From positions 1-64,000 of the forward strand of contig JBFMDN010000005.1 of the NCBI GenBank assembly GCA_040753915.1: a DNA stretch of 64,000 nucleotides, given 5' to 3'. The position numbers and the translations under genes were made by a program. Numbering within the stretch: position 1 is the stretch's first letter; every line of letters starts with the position of its first letter. Source of the stretch: JBFMDN01 sp040753915. GTDB taxonomy: Bacteria > Desulfobacterota > Desulfomonilia > Desulfomonilales > Desulfomonilaceae. A model generated the notes under the pieces. The model made no database searches. It worked only from the letters and a program-made list of their open reading frames with translations, and was not told the origin of the DNA. Shown here in pieces: positions 16,852-26,229 of the stretch.

Positions 16852-16871
16852 GCGGTCCTGCTCAGGACCGC
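16852..16871. repeat. Perfect inverted repeat, 9-bp arms
   Basis: GCGGTCCTG, a CT centre and CAGGACCGC form a near-perfect 20-bp palindrome. It lies 185 bases upstream of the SAP-like gene start (16667) and 160 bases downstream of the mutase subunit gene (ends 17033), both on the minus strand. It could be an operator or an RNA hairpin. Confidence 0.4.
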
Positions 16872-17032
16872 TCCGGTGTGGGAAACAGAAATCGAAGATC
16901 GGGACCACCCGCGAATGCCTCGCACCGTGTAGGTCGGGTATAGAGCTTCTTGACCTGTACCGCAACGCGTGGAATGTGCGTGGCATTCATATGTATCGAC
17001 CCTCGGCGGGGACGCTTACCCAATAAGGGCCA

Positions 17033-17428
17033 TCACCTCTTCAGGTTTGCTTTGATATAAGCCACGATGTCATCGGTACGGGTGCCTGGACCAAAAACCT
17101 CACAGATTCCCGCCTCCTTGAGTGAGCCTATATCTTCTTCGGGGATAATGCCGCCTCCCAAGATGAGCACGTCATCAAGACCATTTTCTCGAAAGAGGTT
17201 GGCAACTCGGGGAAAGAGGTAATCGTGGGCACCCGAAAGAGAGCTCAAACACAGCACATCGGCGTCTTCTTGGATACAGGTTTTCAGAAGCGCCTCGGGA
17301 GTCTGTCTGAGCCCTGTGTAGATCACTTCCATGCCGGCGTCTCTCAGGGCCCTGGCCACCACCTTGGCTCCTCGGTCGTGGCCGTCAAGCCCCGGCTTGG
17401 CCACTACCACTCGAATGCGTTTGTCCAT
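17033..17428 (-). CDS. Methylmalonyl-CoA mutase small subunit, cobalamin-binding domain
   Basis: The 131-residue protein is a stand-alone B12-binding domain. It begins IRVVVAKPGLDGHDRGAKVVA, whose DxHxxG (DGHDRG) holds the His that ligands cobalt, and has the later LSSLSGAH and LGGGIIP loops of the fold. In many anaerobes and archaea methylmalonyl-CoA mutase is split into a large catalytic subunit and this piece; the large subunit is not in this window. The start is ATG 17428, with GAGGA 8 nt before it. It is last in the sucC-sucD-carboxyltransferase unit, consistent with succinyl-CoA/propionyl-CoA interconversion. Confidence 0.88.
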   Translation of the reverse strand: MDKRIRVVVAKPGLDGHDRGAKVVARALRDAGMEVIYTGLRQTPEALLKTCIQEDADVLCLSSLSGAHDYLFPRVANLFRENGLDDVLILGGGIIPEEDIGSLKEAGICEVFGPGTRTDDIVAYIKANLKR

Positions 17429-17486
17429 CGTACAATTCCTCGCAGCGAAACAGATCTGCATGGGGCGTGCCCGGGTGAAGCGTCCG

Positions 17487-19037
17487 TCACAGGGGGATAT
17501 TCCCGTGTCTTCTGACCGGCTTCTCCTCGACCTTGCCTTCGAGTTGTGCGAAGGCCTTGACCAGCACGGATCTCGTTTCTCTTGGCAGAATGACCCTGTC
17601 GACAAATCCGAGCTGAGCCGCCCTGTACGGACTGGCGAACTTCTCCACGTAGTCTTGAATCAGCTCTTGGCGCCTGGACTCGGGGTCTTCGGCTCTTGCA
17701 ATCTCTCTCCGAAACAGGATCTGGATTGCGCCTTCCGGTCCCATCACGGCAATTTCCGCAGAAGGATACGCGAGATTGATGTCCGCCCGCAAGTGCTTGC
17801 TCGACATGACCACGTACGCCCCGCCATAGGCTTTGCGCGTTATGAGCGTCACCTTGGGGACTGTGGCTTCTGCGTACGCGTAGAGAATTTTCGCACCGTG
17901 TTTGATTATTCCGCCGTGCTCTTGTTGGGTACCGGGGAGATAGCCCGGAACGTCCAGCAGAGTCCACAGGGGGATGCGGAATGCATCGCAGAACCGGACG
18001 AATCGGGCGCACTTGACCGACGCCTCCGTGTCGAGACATCCTGCCAGCCAGTTCGGTTGGTTCGCCACGATCCCGATAGTGCGTCCATTGAGACGTCCGA
18101 ATCCTACCACGAGATTACGCGCATAATGGGCGTGGACTTCCATGAAATGGTGGTCGTCCAACACGGGTACGATAATTTTTTTGATGTCGTACGGTTTTCG
18201 GGAATTGTCGGGGATTACTGAATCGAGGCCCGGGATGATCCGGTCCGGGGGGTCCGTGCATGGAACAACGGGGGCAAGCACCCTGTTGCTATCCGGAAGG
18301 AAAGAAAGTAGCTCCCGGACCTTTTCCAGCGTTTCTTTCTCCGTGGGATAATGGAAATGACATACGCCGGAAACCCTGCCGTGGACCTTCGCACCACCCA
18401 AGCTTTCCGAATCAATTTCCTCGCTTGTCACCTGCTTGATCACCTGGGGACCGGTGATAAACATGTAGCTCGTCTTTTCCGTCATGAAGATGAAATCCGT
18501 GACCGCGGGGGAATAGACCGCTCCCCCCGCGCACGGTCCCATGATAACGGAGATTTGAGGAATCACACCTGAGGCTCGTACGTTGCGATAAAAGACTTCC
18601 CCGTACCCGCCGAGACTCTCCACTCCCTCCTGGATCCTCGCTCCACCCGAGTCGTTGATCCCAATGAGTGGAAAGCCGTTTCTGTACGCGAGGTCCATTA
18701 CCTTGCATATCTTCATAGCGTGGGTGTACGAGAGGCTCCCCCCAAAAACGGTGAAGTCCTGCGCGAACACGTACACCCCCCTGCCGTTGACGCGGCCGAA
18801 CCCGGAGACAACTCCTTCACCCGGAATGAGATTCTTCTCCATTCCAAAGTCAGTGCATCTGTGCGTGACAAATTTGTCGATCTCTTCGAAAGAGCCATCG
18901 TCGAGCAGCTCCAGGACACGTTCCCTGGCGGTCATCTTGCCGGCTTCATGTTGTTTGGCGATCTTCTCAGGACCACCTGCCTGGTCCGACTCCGCCAATC
19001 GCCGTTCCAACTCTTCGAATTTCTCTTTCGCGGTCAT
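17487..19037 (-). CDS. Acyl-CoA carboxylase carboxyltransferase subunit (methylmalonyl-CoA decarboxylase / propionyl-CoA carboxylase type)
   Basis: The 516-residue protein has two crotonase-like halves typical of biotin-dependent carboxyltransferases. The N-terminal half has the FTVFGGSLSYTHAMKI and GINDSGGARIQEGVESLGGYGE segments of the acyl-CoA site; the C-terminal half has GIVANQP, DVPGYLPGTQQEHGGIIKHGAK and KAYGGAYVVM. It moves a carboxyl group between biotin and propionyl/methylmalonyl-CoA. ATG 19037 has GAGGAGA just before it, so the frame to 19064 is not needed. Neighbours (sucCD and mutase subunit) argue for the methylmalonyl-CoA pathway. The biotin carrier is not nearby. Confidence 0.9.
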   Translation of the reverse strand: MTAKEKFEELERRLAESDQAGGPEKIAKQHEAGKMTARERVLELLDDGSFEEIDKFVTHRCTDFGMEKNLIPGEGVVSGFGRVNGRGVYVFAQDFTVFGGSLSYTHAMKICKVMDLAYRNGFPLIGINDSGGARIQEGVESLGGYGEVFYRNVRASGVIPQISVIMGPCAGGAVYSPAVTDFIFMTEKTSYMFITGPQVIKQVTSEEIDSESLGGAKVHGRVSGVCHFHYPTEKETLEKVRELLSFLPDSNRVLAPVVPCTDPPDRIIPGLDSVIPDNSRKPYDIKKIIVPVLDDHHFMEVHAHYARNLVVGFGRLNGRTIGIVANQPNWLAGCLDTEASVKCARFVRFCDAFRIPLWTLLDVPGYLPGTQQEHGGIIKHGAKILYAYAEATVPKVTLITRKAYGGAYVVMSSKHLRADINLAYPSAEIAVMGPEGAIQILFRREIARAEDPESRRQELIQDYVEKFASPYRAAQLGFVDRVILPRETRSVLVKAFAQLEGKVEEKPVRRHGNIPL

Positions 19038-19142
19038 TGCATCTCCTCTGCACAGTTGGTTCAACAGGCCAAGAGGCCTGAGATTCAGGCCACCACAGGT
19101 CTTCGGCCATTAATCGATACACGTTTGACAAGGTGTGCGAGC

Positions 19143-20015
19143 CTATTTCAGAATCTGCCTCATAACGGCTCCTACTTGGGTGAGGTTTTCAACAACTGTT
19201 GCACCGGCCTCATTGAGAGCATTGATCTTCGATTGGGCAGTGCCCGTCCCTCCGGAGATGATGGCTCCCGCGTGGCCCATTCTCTTCCCTGGGGGAGCGA
19301 GTCTTCCAGCAATGTATGCGACGACCGGCTTGTTGAATTCATTCCTAATGTATTCCGCAGCCTGCTCCTCAGCGGAGCCACCGATCTCGCCGATCAGGAC
19401 GACCGCTTCGGTTTCTGGGTCATCCTTGAAGAGCTTGAGAGCGTCCACGAAGCTCGTCCCGACCACGGGGTCACCTCCAAGTCCGAGACAGGTGCTTTGC
19501 CCCACCCCGTTCTTGGTCAGTTGGTCTACCACCTCATAAGTGAGGGTTCCGGAGCGAGAGATGACTCCCACCGGTCCTGGCATATGGATATAGCCCGGCA
19601 TGATACCTACTTTGCACTTGTGACCGGGCGAGATGATGCCCGGTGTGTTTGGGCCGATCAATCTCCGGTTGTAGAAGCGAACAGCGTGAAACGCGGAGGC
19701 AGTGTCCAACGGTGGGATGCCTTCTGTAATGCACACGATCAGCTCAATACCAGCATCTACCGCCTCCAAAATCGGGTCCTTGGCGTGGGCGGCAGGAACG
19801 AATATGATCGAGACATTGGCGCCGGTAGCCCGCACAGCGTTCCAGACCGTGTGAAATACCGGTATGCCATCCACAGTCTCGCCTTGCTTCCCAGGCGTGA
19901 CTCCTCCAACCATGTTGGTCCCGTAATCACGGCACGCGAGCGAATGAAACGTGCCGTTTCTTCCTGTAATTCCCTGGCAGATGACCCTCGAATCTCGATT
20001 GACCAAAATTGCCAT
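19143..20015 (-). CDS. sucD: Succinyl-CoA ligase (synthetase), alpha subunit
   Basis: The alpha subunit carries the phosphohistidine that transfers phosphate between nucleotide and succinyl phosphate. His 248 is seen in GKRMGHAGAIISGG; the CoA-binding N-terminus is ICQGITGRNGTFHS and the central GPNTPGIISP is conserved. At 290 residues it has standard length. It starts 20 bases after sucC and is followed by the carboxyltransferase gene after 105 bases. It links succinate to succinyl-CoA, the entry to or exit from the methylmalonyl-CoA pathway. Confidence 0.95.
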   Translation of the reverse strand: MAILVNRDSRVICQGITGRNGTFHSLACRDYGTNMVGGVTPGKQGETVDGIPVFHTVWNAVRATGANVSIIFVPAAHAKDPILEAVDAGIELIVCITEGIPPLDTASAFHAVRFYNRRLIGPNTPGIISPGHKCKVGIMPGYIHMPGPVGVISRSGTLTYEVVDQLTKNGVGQSTCLGLGGDPVVGTSFVDALKLFKDDPETEAVVLIGEIGGSAEEQAAEYIRNEFNKPVVAYIAGRLAPPGKRMGHAGAIISGGTGTAQSKINALNEAGATVVENLTQVGAVMRQILK

Positions 20016-20035
20016 ACCAATGCTCCCGGGAAAAA

Positions 20036-21199
20036 CTATGCCGCATGGGCTTTCTGGACCACCACCCTGGCGGCCTCGTCCAGAGAAGAAATCATCTCTA
20101 TGGGCAAACCAGACTCTTCGAAAAGGCGCCGACCTTCGTCTATGTTGGTTCCCTCAATGCGCGCGACCACTGGAAGTCTCGCACCGAACTGGTTGAGCGC
20201 TTTGATAACTCCTCTGGCCAGCACGTCACATCTGAGGATTCCCCCGAAAATATTGATGAACACAACCCTTACTCTCTCGTCGTCCAGGAGGATGCTCATC
20301 GCATCGGCCACAACCTGTTCGCTCGCACCGCCTCCAACGTCCAGGAAGTTGGCCGGCATGCCGCGGTGAAGAGAGATGAGATCCAGGGTGGCCATGGCCA
20401 GTCCGGCACCATTGACTATGCACCCGATGTTCCCGTCCAACCTGATGTAGCTAAGCCCGTCCTTCCGAGCCGACAGCTCAAGTCTGTCTTCCTGACTGCG
20501 GTCTCTCCAGAGCTCCATTTCCGGATGCCTGTACAGGGCATTCTCGTCCACGACGATCTTTGCGTCCAGTGCCACGACTCGATCACCCGACACGACCAGA
20601 GGGTTGATCTCTGCGAGTGTACAGTCCAGCCCGACGAATATTTCGAAGAGAACAGTGACGACCTTTTCGATCTGTTGAGCAAGCTGACGGTCGTCCGTGA
20701 GGCGGTACGCGATTCCTCTCGCCTGGTAGGGCGACAACCCACGGACCGGATGCACCTTCATCGTGACAATCTTCTCCGGCGCTTCCCGGGCCAGGGTTTC
20801 GATCTCGACTCCGCCTTCCGCACTGGCCATGATGACTCCCCATCCGGCAGCACGCTCTTGAAGCACCCCCAGGTATATTTCCCGGTCGATGGGGAGCACT
20901 TCCTCTACGAGGATGGCGCTGACGGGCTTGCCCTCCGGTCCGGTCTGATTCGTCACAAGCCTCTTGGATAGGATTTTCGCTGCTGCTCTGCGAATGTCGT
21001 CTTCCATGGAAAGTACTACCACTCCCCCGGCTTTGCCACGGCCACCTGAATGGACCTGGGCCTTGAGCACCACTCTGTCCGTCTTGAGTGCCCTAGCGCC
21101 AATCAGGACTTCCAGAGGGTCGTAGCAAACCGATCCCCGAGGCACATCCACTCCTCGCTGAGCCAGCATTTGCTTCGCCTGATATTCGTGCAAATTCAT
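20036..21199 (-). CDS. sucC: Succinyl-CoA ligase (synthetase), beta subunit
   Basis: The 387-residue protein starts MNLHEYQAKQMLAQRGVDVP, the classic N-terminus, and has an ATP-grasp domain (VVLKAQVHSGGRGKAGGV) followed by a C-terminal domain with NGAGLAMATLDLI and FLDVGGGASE. It binds nucleotide and succinate. The frame extends to 21322, but ATG 21199 with CGGAGG upstream fits the family start. sucC is promoter-proximal in the sucC-sucD-carboxyltransferase-mutase run, divergent from the LpxC fusion gene. Confidence 0.95.
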   Translation of the reverse strand: MNLHEYQAKQMLAQRGVDVPRGSVCYDPLEVLIGARALKTDRVVLKAQVHSGGRGKAGGVVVLSMEDDIRRAAAKILSKRLVTNQTGPEGKPVSAILVEEVLPIDREIYLGVLQERAAGWGVIMASAEGGVEIETLAREAPEKIVTMKVHPVRGLSPYQARGIAYRLTDDRQLAQQIEKVVTVLFEIFVGLDCTLAEINPLVVSGDRVVALDAKIVVDENALYRHPEMELWRDRSQEDRLELSARKDGLSYIRLDGNIGCIVNGAGLAMATLDLISLHRGMPANFLDVGGGASEQVVADAMSILLDDERVRVVFINIFGGILRCDVLARGVIKALNQFGARLPVVARIEGTNIDEGRRLFEESGLPIEMISSLDEAARVVVQKAHAA

Positions 21200-21500
21200 G
21201 AGACAGTAGCCTCCGCCGACGTCCGTGTGCTCGTCACGCCCGTTCGCTATCACACACCATGGTAAGAGAAAGCTTTTCGGGATGAGCCAACAATGGTACC
21301 TTTGAGCACGGACCGTTTGCAAGAAAAAACGTTTTCATCACTCTCCTGAAGCATGAGATGATTCGCACTTGCAATGAGAGAGAGAGTGAGATAGCAGCAG
21401 TCCAGGGATGTGCTCGACGCGAGTGAAATCGTGGCGGGCAAACGGACCACGATTTTTTTGGTTGTCACCTGGCACCCCGGAAAGTTATTATGGCGAGCTT

Positions 21501-23603
21501 ATGAACAAAGGACGCATACTCATTGTTGACGATCAGGAAGAGATCATCCACTCTCTCCGCGCAATCCTGCTGGACGAAGGCCTGGAGGTCATTGCTGCTC
21601 GAGACGGGCAAGAAGCTCTTCATGTAGTCCAAAACGAGTCCCCGGACATCGTGTTCCTGGACATCTGGATTCCGGGAATTGACGGAATGCAGACTCTCAA
21701 GGCGATCAAGAAGATCGCGCCCGGATGCTCGGTCATTATGATGAGCGGACACGGGACAATCGAGACCGCTGTCAAGGCTATAAAGCTCGGCGCGACGGAT
21801 TATCTCGAGAAGCCTCTCAACCTGGAAGATGTTCTCCATCTTGTTCACGCTGCGGTTTCGAGCCGCAGGCAAGCGGCGAAGTCTGTGGATCAGTCGTCGA
21901 TCCTCTCCAGGCCGCTCATCGGGATCTCGGACAAGACAGAGCACCTCCGCAGAGGAGTGGAAAGCGCTGCTGCCGAATTGGGTCCGATTTTGCTGGTGGG
22001 GGACAAAGGGACAGGCAAGGAATTCATTGCCAGGATGATCCACCAGGCCCAGGGGAAAGGTCGCCACACTCTCGTCACTGTACGCTGTCCGGACCTGACA
22101 GAGAATAACCTGGAGGACGAGCTCATAGGTCGAGACAACGGGTCCGGCAGAAGCCGTTCCGGCAAGCTAGCGCAGGCCCAAGGTGGGAGCCTCCTTCTGA
22201 CGCGAGTGGATCGACTACCCCCCTCGCTGGGATCGAAACTCGCCCAGATCATCAAAGGGCATGCGGAAGAGGAAGAGCGTGCAGGCATTCCTCAGGGGAA
22301 GCGGACGCGTGTCCTTTCCACATCCGTAAGCGACCCGGGAACACTCATTCGGCACGAAGGATTTGACGAGGTGGTTGCGACCACTCTAGCCCATCGGGTG
22401 ATCAGAATTCCTACCTTAGCGGAACGTGCTGAAGATATTCCGCTGTTCGTGAAGCATTTTCTTGCGGAAGCCAGCGAGGAGTTCGACCGGAACATTACCG
22501 GCGTCGACGATTCCGCGATGGAGCGTCTGCTGTCGTATTCGTGGCCGGGAAACGTGAAGGAGTTGAAGATCGTTATCGAGCACGTGGTTATGACCGCGCC
22601 GGGGCCGATTATCACGGCGGGAGATCTTCTGATTCCGGGGGAATCCAAGTCGCGGGGCACGGACGACATTGGCCTGGAAACCGTCTCCCCGGCAGATGGG
22701 AGCACGCGTTGGGACGTACCCCCTGAAACTGGTCACGCAACACATGGGCAAGAAACACGGAGTCGTGTACGGCCGCAGAAGACTCTGCGGGGTCGAGCGG
22801 TGATGTACGGGCAAGGGCTTCATTCAGGAAACAAGACTGGGCTCACACTCTCTCCGCTTCCCCCGTCTGCGGGCATCCTTTTCGGCCATATCACCTCTGG
22901 GGGGACCGTCCCTGCAGTGCTGCATAACGTGGAATCAACGGATTTCTCCACGAGCCTCAGAAGCAACGGCTCCTTGGCCCGGACAATTGAACATCTCATG
23001 GCGGTTTTCCACATTTACGGACTGACCAATGTACTGGTGAAAATATCCGGAGAAGTGCCCATCATGGATGGATCCGCGCTGGAATTCTGCCGCCTTGTCG
23101 AGAGCGCGGAGATCATCACGCAGGACGAAACCATAGAAGAGATTCGTATTTCCGAGCCCTTGGAGTTGCCGTTACCCGAGGGAAGCCCGAAGAGCATGCG
23201 CGTGGAACCGTCCGACCAACTGGAAGTCGAGTACTTTCTGGATTATCCTCCTCCTGTGGGGAAGATGCACATGGTCTTCGCCTGCAACGGGCCCGAGCAC
23301 TTTAAAGAGCAGATCGCACCGGCGCGCACGTTCGGTTTTGTCAAAGACATGAGAATGATGGACCAGATGGGGCTGGCCGGCGGAGGAAGGCTCTCGAATG
23401 TTGTGCTGCTTGACGAGGAGAAAGTGGTGAACCCGCCCTTACGGTTCTCGGACGAGTTTGTGCGCCACAAGATCCTGGACATAATAGGGGATTTTTACCT
23501 GCTCGGCCGTCCCTTCGTCGGAAAGATCATCGCGAGGCAGACAGGGCACACAGAGAATATAGCGATGATGAAAATGATCAACAAGAGACTGAAGATCCTT
23601 TAG
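21501..23603 (+). CDS. lpxC: Fusion: response-regulator receiver + degenerate AAA domain + LpxC deacetylase
   Basis: Three parts are seen in 700 residues. Residues 1-120: a receiver domain with acidic pair DD near 10-11, phospho-acceptor Asp 54, Ser 82 and Lys 104, all intact. Residues ~135-385: an NtrC-type AAA domain with a Walker A (GDKGTGKE), but no GAFTGA loop (GSGRSRS instead) and no acidic Walker B (LLLTRVD), so sigma-54 activation is unlikely. Residues ~428-700: full-length LpxC with Glu 497-His 498 (TIEHLMA), His 656-xxx-Asp 660 and His 683, the zinc and catalytic residues. LpxC is the committed step of lipid A synthesis; the Fis-type DNA-binding domain is replaced by the enzyme. Start ATG 21501 is chosen for the receiver; its ribosome site is weak. 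Confidence 0.9.
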   Translation: MNKGRILIVDDQEEIIHSLRAILLDEGLEVIAARDGQEALHVVQNESPDIVFLDIWIPGIDGMQTLKAIKKIAPGCSVIMMSGHGTIETAVKAIKLGATDYLEKPLNLEDVLHLVHAAVSSRRQAAKSVDQSSILSRPLIGISDKTEHLRRGVESAAAELGPILLVGDKGTGKEFIARMIHQAQGKGRHTLVTVRCPDLTENNLEDELIGRDNGSGRSRSGKLAQAQGGSLLLTRVDRLPPSLGSKLAQIIKGHAEEEERAGIPQGKRTRVLSTSVSDPGTLIRHEGFDEVVATTLAHRVIRIPTLAERAEDIPLFVKHFLAEASEEFDRNITGVDDSAMERLLSYSWPGNVKELKIVIEHVVMTAPGPIITAGDLLIPGESKSRGTDDIGLETVSPADGSTRWDVPPETGHATHGQETRSRVRPQKTLRGRAVMYGQGLHSGNKTGLTLSPLPPSAGILFGHITSGGTVPAVLHNVESTDFSTSLRSNGSLARTIEHLMAVFHIYGLTNVLVKISGEVPIMDGSALEFCRLVESAEIITQDETIEEIRISEPLELPLPEGSPKSMRVEPSDQLEVEYFLDYPPPVGKMHMVFACNGPEHFKEQIAPARTFGFVKDMRMMDQMGLAGGGRLSNVVLLDEEKVVNPPLRFSDEFVRHKILDIIGDFYLLGRPFVGKIIARQTGHTENIAMMKMINKRLKIL

Positions 23604-23843
23604 GATCACGTTCGCGCAACCTGGAAGGCATGGCTCGTCCGGCACCATACGGCCCCATTCGGAAGACACGAACTTCATAATTCAAGCAAATGCGGAACAC
23701 CGGCACTGTCGGGACAAGAAGACCCATGATAGACGGTGTGACAGCCGGTCCGCCAACCCAGACAGCCAACAGGATCTATCGAGCGTGCAGGGCTGCCACT
23801 CTCAGTTTTTCACCAGATCCGGTATGGAGGCTCTGTTGAAACG

Positions 23844-23875
23844 GAGCTCTCTCTACCGTTGGGTGGAGAGAGCTC
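23844..23875. terminator. 14-bp inverted repeat between convergent lpxC fusion and dnaK
   Basis: GAGCTCTCTCTACC (23844-23857) pairs with GGTGGAGAGAGCTC (23862-23875) with a single G-T pair and a 4-nt loop. It is placed between the two convergent gene ends, as a bidirectional transcription stop would be. There is no strong T-run. Confidence 0.5.
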
Positions 23876-23945
23876 AGCTCAGAGGGATAAGCACCACTTT
23901 CCTACGCTGCCCTATGGCTCGAACCGAGCCGGCCGGTTAGCGCCC

Positions 23946-25877
23946 TCAACCGCCGCTGGCAGCGCGGAATTCCGCGTCCACGTAGTCTTGATGGGGGCCA
24001 GCCCCCTGTGCACCGCACGTCCCGCCTGCACAGCCGCCTGAACCGGTGTGGGTCTGGCTGTACTGGTGGCCTTGCCCGGCCTGCTGGCCGTACAGATTCT
24101 GGGCCATTTGGTGAGATGCGCTGGTGAGCACATCTATCGCGGACCGAATTCTCTCCAGCTCTCCTGATTCCATAGCCGCCTTGGCTTGACCAATTGCAGA
24201 CTCCACTGCTGAGACATCTCCGGGATTGAGACGATCGCGGTTTTCCTTGAGCAGCTTTTCCAGGTTATACACGAGAGCGTCAGCCTGGTTACGGGCATCC
24301 ACCACATCCCTCTTCCGCCGGTCTTCGACAGCGTTGCGTTCCGCCTCGCGGACCATCCTTTGAATCTCCTCTTCGGACAATCCACTGGAGGCAGTGATGG
24401 TGATGTCCTGAGATCTACCGGTTCCCAGATCCTTGGCCGTGACGTGGACTATGCCATTGGCATCTATGTCAAACGCCACCTCGATCTGGGGAACGCCTCT
24501 GGGAGCTGGAGGAATCCCCGTCAGGTGGAATCTTCCCAGCGTCCTGTTGTCCGCCGCCATCTCCCGCTCACCTTGGAGCACGTGAATCTCTACCGTATCC
24601 TGGCCGTCTGCAGCCGTGGAAAATACTTCCGTCCTGCGAGTGGGTATCGTGGTGTTCCTCTCAATCAGGCGGGTCATCACTCCGCCAAGGGTCTCCACAC
24701 CCAGGGACAACGGAGTAACGTCCAGAAGCAGGACATCTCCCACGTCTCCCGTCAATACGCCGCCCTGCACAGCGGCTCCAAGGGCGACCACTTCGTCAGG
24801 ATTCACCCCCTTGTGGGGGTCTTTCCCGAAGAAGGAGGTGACCTTCGACACCACGAGCGGGATTCGAGTGGACCCTCCTACCAGCACCACCTCATCGATG
24901 TCAGAGGGTTTTACCCCCGCATCTTCGAGGGCCTTTCGGCAAGGCTCCATGGTCCTCTCCACCAGATCGGAGATCAACGCCTCCAACTTGGAGCGTGTCA
25001 ATTTCTGGTTCAGATGGTACGGTCCGGTCGCGTCGGCTGTGATAAACGGCAAGTTGATATCGGTCTCCATGGCCGTGGACAGCTCGCACTTCGCTTTTTC
25101 GGCAGCTTCTTTCAGTCTCTGGAGGGCCATCTTGTCCTTGCTCAGGTCAATGCCCTTTTCCTTCTTGAATTCACCGATCAGCCAATCGATGATCCTCTGG
25201 TCAATGTCGTCGCCTCCCAGGTGCGTATCACCGTTGGTGGCCTTCACCTCGACCACACCGTCCCCTACTTCGAGAATGGAGATGTCGAATGTTCCTCCGC
25301 CGAAGTCGTACACAGCGATGAGCTCGTTCTTCTTCTTGTCCAGGCCGTACGCCAACGCTGCAGCGGTGGGCTCGTTGATGATCCTCTTCACGTTGAGACC
25401 CGCAATGCGGCCCGCGTCCTTGGTGGCCTGTCTCTGAGCATCATTGAAGTACGCGGGAACAGTGATTACCGCGTCGGTGATCTTTTCTCCAAGATGCTCT
25501 TCCGCTGACTTCTTGAGCTTCTGGAGAATCGCAGCAGAAATCTCGGGTGGAGTGTAACTCCGTCCTCCGATTTCGATCCGAACGTCTCCGTCGGGGCCTC
25601 TGACCACTTCGTACGGTACTTCGCTACGCTCGGCTTCCACTTCATCGAATCGCCGCCCCATGAATCGCTTCACTGAGTACACTGTGTTCTTAGGGTTCGT
25701 GACGGCCTGCCGTTTGGCTACCTGTCCCACCAGCCGCTCGCCCTTGTCATTGAAGGCCACGACTGAAGGCGTCGTTCTACCCCCTTCTTCGTTAACGATA
25801 ACTTCTGGGGACTTTCCCTGCATAATTGCGACGACGGAATTGGTAGTTCCCAGGTCTATTCCTATGATTTTGGGCAT
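23946..25877 (-). CDS. dnaK: Molecular chaperone DnaK (Hsp70)
   Basis: DnaK binds unfolded segments in an ATP cycle with DnaJ and GrpE. Length (643 residues) and landmarks are standard: IGIDLGTTNSVV at the N-terminus, AVITVPAYFND, AYGLDKK, VYDFGGGTFDIS, VLVGGSTRIP, and the substrate-domain start LLLDVTPLSLGVETLGG. The C-terminal tail is Gly/Gln-rich and contains a short CAGGTC segment before the DAEF end, an unusual pair of Cys. GAGGT lies 7 nt before ATG 25877. A heat-shock-like promoter is seen at 25926-25953. grpE and the canonical dnaJ are not adjacent. Confidence 0.98.
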   Translation of the reverse strand: MPKIIGIDLGTTNSVVAIMQGKSPEVIVNEEGGRTTPSVVAFNDKGERLVGQVAKRQAVTNPKNTVYSVKRFMGRRFDEVEAERSEVPYEVVRGPDGDVRIEIGGRSYTPPEISAAILQKLKKSAEEHLGEKITDAVITVPAYFNDAQRQATKDAGRIAGLNVKRIINEPTAAALAYGLDKKKNELIAVYDFGGGTFDISILEVGDGVVEVKATNGDTHLGGDDIDQRIIDWLIGEFKKEKGIDLSKDKMALQRLKEAAEKAKCELSTAMETDINLPFITADATGPYHLNQKLTRSKLEALISDLVERTMEPCRKALEDAGVKPSDIDEVVLVGGSTRIPLVVSKVTSFFGKDPHKGVNPDEVVALGAAVQGGVLTGDVGDVLLLDVTPLSLGVETLGGVMTRLIERNTTIPTRRTEVFSTAADGQDTVEIHVLQGEREMAADNRTLGRFHLTGIPPAPRGVPQIEVAFDIDANGIVHVTAKDLGTGRSQDITITASSGLSEEEIQRMVREAERNAVEDRRKRDVVDARNQADALVYNLEKLLKENRDRLNPGDVSAVESAIGQAKAAMESGELERIRSAIDVLTSASHQMAQNLYGQQAGQGHQYSQTHTGSGGCAGGTCGAQGAGPHQDYVDAEFRAASGG

Positions 25878-25925
25878 GGTGCTTACCTCTCGTACAGTCA
25901 GATTAACCTGATAGGTTTATAATTC

Positions 25926-25953
25926 AGATAAGCACCGCCATGTCTTTGTCAAG
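25926..25953 (-). promoter_or_regulatory. Putative heat-shock (sigma-32-like) promoter of dnaK
   Basis: On the minus strand CTTGACA (25953-25947), 14 nt and CTTATCT (25932-25926). The first box and spacing fit the sigma-32 form CTTGAAA-N13/15-CCCCATNT; the second box fits only in part. It could also be read as a sigma-70 -35 box. A similar pair precedes hsp20 (42405-42433). No CIRCE inverted repeat is seen. Confidence 0.4.
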
Positions 25954-26229
25954 TTTACTATTTCGTGAATCTTGAGGGGACAAGGAAAATCTCCCGGACT
26001 GCCGAGCCGTCCTCACGCACCGACGTGCCCCCACCCTCGCCCTCATGCATATCATCGTGTGGATCGATCACAACCAAGCAGCCTGCGGTGAATGAATGCG
26101 TGGCCGCCGCAAGGGGCCTTGACTCATGAATCGACCTGTGCTAATAAATGTAGTACTTTCGCTCAATTGTACCGAAATCGTGCCGTATCCCGAGATATTT
26201 CGGGCCTCGGACTCGAGGTGGCAGATCTC

